From the NCBI GenBank assembly GCA_903921135.1, contig CAIXOY010000272.1, positions 1 through 17,687 of the forward strand: a stretch of DNA of 17,687 nt. The letters run 5' to 3'. This DNA comes from an uncultured Gammaproteobacteria bacterium. Lineage in GTDB: Bacteria; Pseudomonadota; Gammaproteobacteria; Pseudomonadales; UBA5518. The notes under the pieces are model-generated. The model was not told the DNA's origin. It saw nothing but the letters and a program-made list of their open reading frames with translations, and did not search any database. Positions 14,785-17,687 of the stretch are shown here, piece after piece; within the stretch, counting starts at the first letter, position 1, and every line of letters starts with the position of its first letter. A program made the translations under genes and the position numbers.

Positions 14785-16076
14785 AGAACACCCGCACGAC
14801 GGCGGCCCGCGTGCTCGCACCTGTACTGCTGGGTGAGTACACGCTGGACGAGGGTCTGCGGCGCGCGGCCGCCAAGACCGAGCCGCGTGAGCGTGCCCTG
14901 CTGCGCGAACTCTGCTTCGGCGTGTGCCGGCACTATCAGGAACTCGACGGGCTGCTCGTCCCGCTGCTGTCAAAGCCGCTGAAAGCGCGGGACACCGATG
15001 TGCGCGCGCTGCTGCTGATCGGGCTCTACCAACTGCGCTGCATGCGAGTGCCGGATCACGCTGCGGTGGATCAGACCGTGAGTGCCTGCGCGCCACTGCA
15101 AAAAGCCTGGGCGCGTGGCCTGGTGAATGCGGTGCTGCGGGCGTATCAATCCCGCACGGCGGAACTGGAGGCAGGCCTGAAGCGCTGGCAACGCGTGTCA
15201 CACCCCGCGTGGCTGGTGGATGCACTGACGGCGGCGTGGCCACGGGATATCGACGCGATCCTTGCGGCGAACAACGTTCCAGGACCGCTCACGCTGCGGG
15301 TGAACGCCACGCGCGGCAGCCGGGACGCCTGGCTTGCCCGCGCCGCGGCGGCGGGCCTCGATGCGCAGCCCGGTGCGCTCGCGCCGGATGCGGTGGTGCT
15401 CACACGCGCCGTGGACGTGAACGAGATCCCCGGTTTTGCCGAGGGCGAGGTGAGCGTGCAGGACGAGGCCGCGCAACTGGCAGCCCGCCTGCTGGATCCG
15501 CAGCCCGGAGAGCGCATCCTCGATGCCTGCGCCGCACCGGGTGGCAAGACCGGGCACCTTCTGGAGCGCTGCAACAACATCGACCTGCTCGCGCTCGATG
15601 CACAGCCCCAACGCCTGGAGCGGGTGCGCGACAACCTCGCGCGCCTGCGGCTGCAGGCCACGCTACGCGAGGGCGATGCACGCGAGCCGCAGGCATGGTG
15701 GGACGGCAAGGCCTTCGATGCCATTCTGGTCGACGCGCCCTGTTCAGGTACCGGCGTGATGCGTCGCCATCCCGACATCAAACTGCTGCGTCGCCCTGCG
15801 CAAATACGTGAGGCAAGCGAACTGCAGGCCCGCATCCTCGATGCCCTGTGGCCCCTGCTGCGGCCGGGCGGGCGTATGCTCTATGCCACTTGCTCGGTGC
15901 TGCCGGCAGAAAACGAAGACACCATCGCGGCGTTTGTGGAACGCACACCCGGCGCGCGCGTGACGCCGGTCGAACTGCCCTGTGAAACGCATCTCCCGCA
16001 CGGGCTGCAGTTGTTGCCGGCCATTGGCGGGCACGACGGCTTCTACTACGCGCTGCTGCAAAAACCCCCGCATTGA
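14781..16076 (+). CDS. rsmB: 16S rRNA (cytosine-967-C5) methyltransferase RsmB
   Basis: SAM-dependent enzyme (also Fmu/Sun) that methylates C967 of 16S rRNA. It is 431 residues, close to the E. coli protein. The N-terminal NusB-like RNA-binding domain covers about 1-135 (RALLRELCFGVCRHY, ALLLIGLYQLRCMRVPDHAAV). The Rossmann methyltransferase domain has LDACAAPGGKTGHLLE (247-262), VDAPCSGTGVMRRHPDIK with C321, and YATCSVLPAENE with C371; these are the two cysteines of m5C RNA methyltransferases. It starts with GTG overlapping the fmt stop by four bases, consistent with coupled translation. It is followed by glyQ rather than trkA. Confidence 0.97.
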   Translation: MKNTRTTAARVLAPVLLGEYTLDEGLRRAAAKTEPRERALLRELCFGVCRHYQELDGLLVPLLSKPLKARDTDVRALLLIGLYQLRCMRVPDHAAVDQTVSACAPLQKAWARGLVNAVLRAYQSRTAELEAGLKRWQRVSHPAWLVDALTAAWPRDIDAILAANNVPGPLTLRVNATRGSRDAWLARAAAAGLDAQPGALAPDAVVLTRAVDVNEIPGFAEGEVSVQDEAAQLAARLLDPQPGERILDACAAPGGKTGHLLERCNNIDLLALDAQPQRLERVRDNLARLRLQATLREGDAREPQAWWDGKAFDAILVDAPCSGTGVMRRHPDIKLLRRPAQIREASELQARILDALWPLLRPGGRMLYATCSVLPAENEDTIAAFVERTPGARVTPVELPCETHLPHGLQLLPAIGGHDGFYYALLQKPPH

Positions 16077-16114
16077 GGCAGGCGCCGGCGCATCGGGCGC
16101 GCAGGCGCTTCGCC

Positions 16115-16120
16115 TATACT
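16115..16120 (+). promoter_or_regulatory. Possible -10 box of glyQS
   Basis: TATACT lies 36 bases before the glyQ start in the 79-base gap after rsmB, directly after a small hairpin AGGCG-CTT-CGCCT. No good -35 is seen. A separate promoter for glyQS is plausible since its usual neighbours differ. Confidence 0.35.
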
Positions 16121-16155
16121 TGGCGGCCTTCAGGCCCGGCACCGACGCCCCTCCG

Positions 16156-17109
16156 ATGAGCACAGCAGCAACGCCTCTGCCCCCCGAGACCTTTCAGGAA
16201 CTGATCCTGCGCCTGCAGCAGTTCTGGGCCCGCGAGGGCTGCGTGATCCTCCAGCCGCTCGACATGGAAGTGGGCGCAGGCACCATGCACCCGGCCACCT
16301 TCCTGCGCGCCATCGGCCCCGAGAACTGGAACGCCGCCTATGTACAGCCCTCGCGCCGTCCCAAGGACGGCCGCTACGGCGAGAACCCCAACCGCCTCCA
16401 GCACTACTACCAGTTCCAGGTGGTGATGAAGCCCTCACCGGACGATTTCCAGGACCGCTTCATCGAATCCTTGCGCTACATGGGCATCGACCCCTCGGTG
16501 CACGACATCCGTTTCGTCGAGGACAACTGGGAATCGCCCACGCTGGGTGCCTGGGGCCTCGGCTGGGAAGTGTGGCTGAACGGCATGGAAGTCACGCAGT
16601 TCACCTACTTCCAGCAGGCGGGCGGGCTCGAGTGCTATCCGGTGACCGGCGAGATCACCTACGGCATCGAGCGCATCGCGATGTATCTGCAAGGCGTCGA
16701 CAGCCTCTATGACCTGGTCTGGGCGAACGGCCCGCAAGGCCCCGTCACCTACCGCGATGTTTTCCACCAGAACGAAGTCGAGATGTCGCGCTTCAACTTC
16801 GAGGAGGCCGACGTCGACTGGCTCTTCACCTGCTTCGACAAGCATGAGAGCGAGTGCCAGCGGCTTATCGCGCGAGAACTGCCGTTGCCCGCCTATGAGC
16901 AGGTGCTGAAGGCGTCGCACACGTTCAACTTGCTGGATGCGCGGCAGGCGATCTCCGTCACCGAGCGGCAGCGCTTCATCCTGCGCGTGCGCACACTCGC
17001 GCGCGCCGTCGCGCACAGCTACTACGGCATGCGCAAATCGCTCGGCTTCCCGATGGCCTCGGAGGCCCTGCGCAAAGAGTTGCTGGCAGCCGGGGAGGTG
17101 CAGGCATGA
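16156..17109 (+). CDS. glyQ: Glycyl-tRNA synthetase alpha subunit
   Basis: Catalytic class II subunit of the bacterial heterotetrameric glycyl-tRNA synthetase; it activates glycine for charging tRNA-Gly. The 317 residues align from memory along almost the whole E. coli protein: QPLDMEVGAGTMHP, AYVQPSRRPKDGRYGENPNR, LQHYYQFQVVMKPSP, VHDIRFVEDNWESPTLGAWG, WEVWLNGMEVTQFTYFQQ, VTGEITYGIERIAMY and SHTFNLLDARQAISVTERQR. The start at ATG 16156 is chosen because family-like sequence begins there (PETFQELILRLQQFW); an in-frame extension to 15982 would lie in rsmB. The Shine-Dalgarno is weak. The stop overlaps the glyS start as ATGA. Confidence 0.98.
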   Translation: MSTAATPLPPETFQELILRLQQFWAREGCVILQPLDMEVGAGTMHPATFLRAIGPENWNAAYVQPSRRPKDGRYGENPNRLQHYYQFQVVMKPSPDDFQDRFIESLRYMGIDPSVHDIRFVEDNWESPTLGAWGLGWEVWLNGMEVTQFTYFQQAGGLECYPVTGEITYGIERIAMYLQGVDSLYDLVWANGPQGPVTYRDVFHQNEVEMSRFNFEEADVDWLFTCFDKHESECQRLIARELPLPAYEQVLKASHTFNLLDARQAISVTERQRFILRVRTLARAVAHSYYGMRKSLGFPMASEALRKELLAAGEVQA

Positions 17110-17687
17110 GCACCACCGACCTGCTGTTCGAACTGGGCACCGAGGAACTTCCGCCAGGCAGCTTGCGTGCGCTTGGAGAAGCGTTGCGCGCCGAAGTCTG
17201 CGCGCGGCTCGACGAGCAGCGCATTGCGCACGGTGCGGCGCAATGGTTCGCCTCGCCGCGACGGCTCGCGGTGCTGGTGAGCGGAGTTGCTTCCCTGCAG
17301 GACGACGCGGTCATCGAGAAATTGGGGCCACAGGTCTCCGCCGCCTTCGACGCGAGCGGCAAGGCCACGGGTGCTGCGCTCGGTTTCGCGCGCGGGTGTG
17401 GCGTCGATGTCTCAGAGCTCGGGCGCGCGCAGGGCGACAAAGGTGAGCGTCTTGCCTTCCGCCAGACCATGCCCGGGCAACCCACGGCAAGCCTGCTTCC
17501 TGCGCTGATCGAATCTGCACTGTGTGCACTGCCCATCGCGAAGCGCATGCGCTGGGGCGCACGGCGGGACGAATTCGTGCGTCCGGTGCAGTGGGTGGTG
17601 CTGCTGCTCGGCAGCACGGTGGTGACGGGTACGGTGCTTGGCCTTGAAGCCGGCCGGACCACGCGCGGTCACCGCGTGCACGGTGAA
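17106..17687 (+). CDS. glyS: Glycyl-tRNA synthetase beta subunit, N-terminal part
   Basis: Beta subunit, needed for tRNA-Gly binding by the heterotetramer. The first 194 residues are visible; the full protein is about 690 and continues past the window. Recognised by LLFELGTEELPPGSLRAL at the N-terminus, WFASPRRLAVLV, the segment IAKRMRWGARRDEFVRPVQW, and TTRGHRVHG at the edge. The ATG overlaps the glyQ stop by four bases, ensuring balanced subunit synthesis. Confidence 0.97.
   Translation, partial: MSTTDLLFELGTEELPPGSLRALGEALRAEVCARLDEQRIAHGAAQWFASPRRLAVLVSGVASLQDDAVIEKLGPQVSAAFDASGKATGAALGFARGCGVDVSELGRAQGDKGERLAFRQTMPGQPTASLLPALIESALCALPIAKRMRWGARRDEFVRPVQWVVLLLGSTVVTGTVLGLEAGRTTRGHRVHGE

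Noticed and set aside
1..17687. CRISPR arrays, IS elements, prophage genes, tRNA/rRNA genes, riboswitches
   Set aside because: No repeated spacer-like units, transposase or integrase motifs, cloverleaf-like sequences or known leader motifs were seen on either strand. Genes are packed and syntenic with conserved chromosomal loci.

Overview
The window is a GC-rich stretch of ordinary bacterial chromosome, almost fully coding, and its gene content and order point to a gammaproteobacterium. Three lines of evidence support this. The order tsaP(LysM)-dprA-tsaC-hemF-aroE divergent from def-fmt-rsmB, with glyQS close by, is (from memory) the order near the origin in Pseudomonas. The aa3 oxidase block coxB-coxA-ctaG-coxC-DUF2909-SURF1-Sco-like-ctaB-sco also matches the Pseudomonas cluster. 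The bipartite glycyl-tRNA synthetase and the YheV-type zinc ribbon fit as well. The genus cannot be named from this sequence. I see no tRNA, rRNA, IS element, phage gene or CRISPR array, and no gene-free stretch longer than about 190 bases.

Region 1 (1-7715, mostly minus strand) is a cytochrome c oxidase cluster in two transcription blocks. The structural block runs coxB-coxA-ctaG-coxC from a promoter at about 7677-7685 to an intrinsic terminator at 3256-3283. A two-helix DUF2909 protein on the plus strand follows. The assembly block then runs SURF1, a Sco-like protein, ctaB (heme O synthase) and sco (cut by the window edge). These genes make the oxidase core, insert CuB (CtaG) and CuA (Sco), prepare heme (CtaB) and help assembly (SURF1). 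The heme A synthase gene ctaA, expected next to ctaB, is not in the window.

Region 2 (7736-13118, minus strand) is a probable long operon: tsaP-like LysM protein, dprA, tsaC, hemF, an aroE-GNAT fusion and a yheV-like zinc ribbon. It ends at a clear intrinsic terminator (7736-7768) that directly abuts the cox promoter.

Region 3 (13306-17687, plus strand) is translation-related: def-fmt-rsmB (deformylase, Met-tRNA formyltransferase, 16S rRNA m5C methyltransferase), then glyQ and the start of glyS. Start/stop overlaps of four bases link SURF1/Sco-like, aroE/yheV, tsaC/hemF, fmt/rsmB and glyQ/glyS.

Most of this is conserved housekeeping content and I do not see a wholly new system. The points most worth checking are the in-frame fusion of shikimate dehydrogenase to a GNAT acetyltransferase, a perfect GCGAC-N5-GTCGC palindrome over the -35 position of the cox promoter (the half-site type used by RegA/PrrA/RoxR redox regulators), a second Sco-like protein that keeps the CxxxC motif but lacks the conserved histidine, and the missing ctaA.
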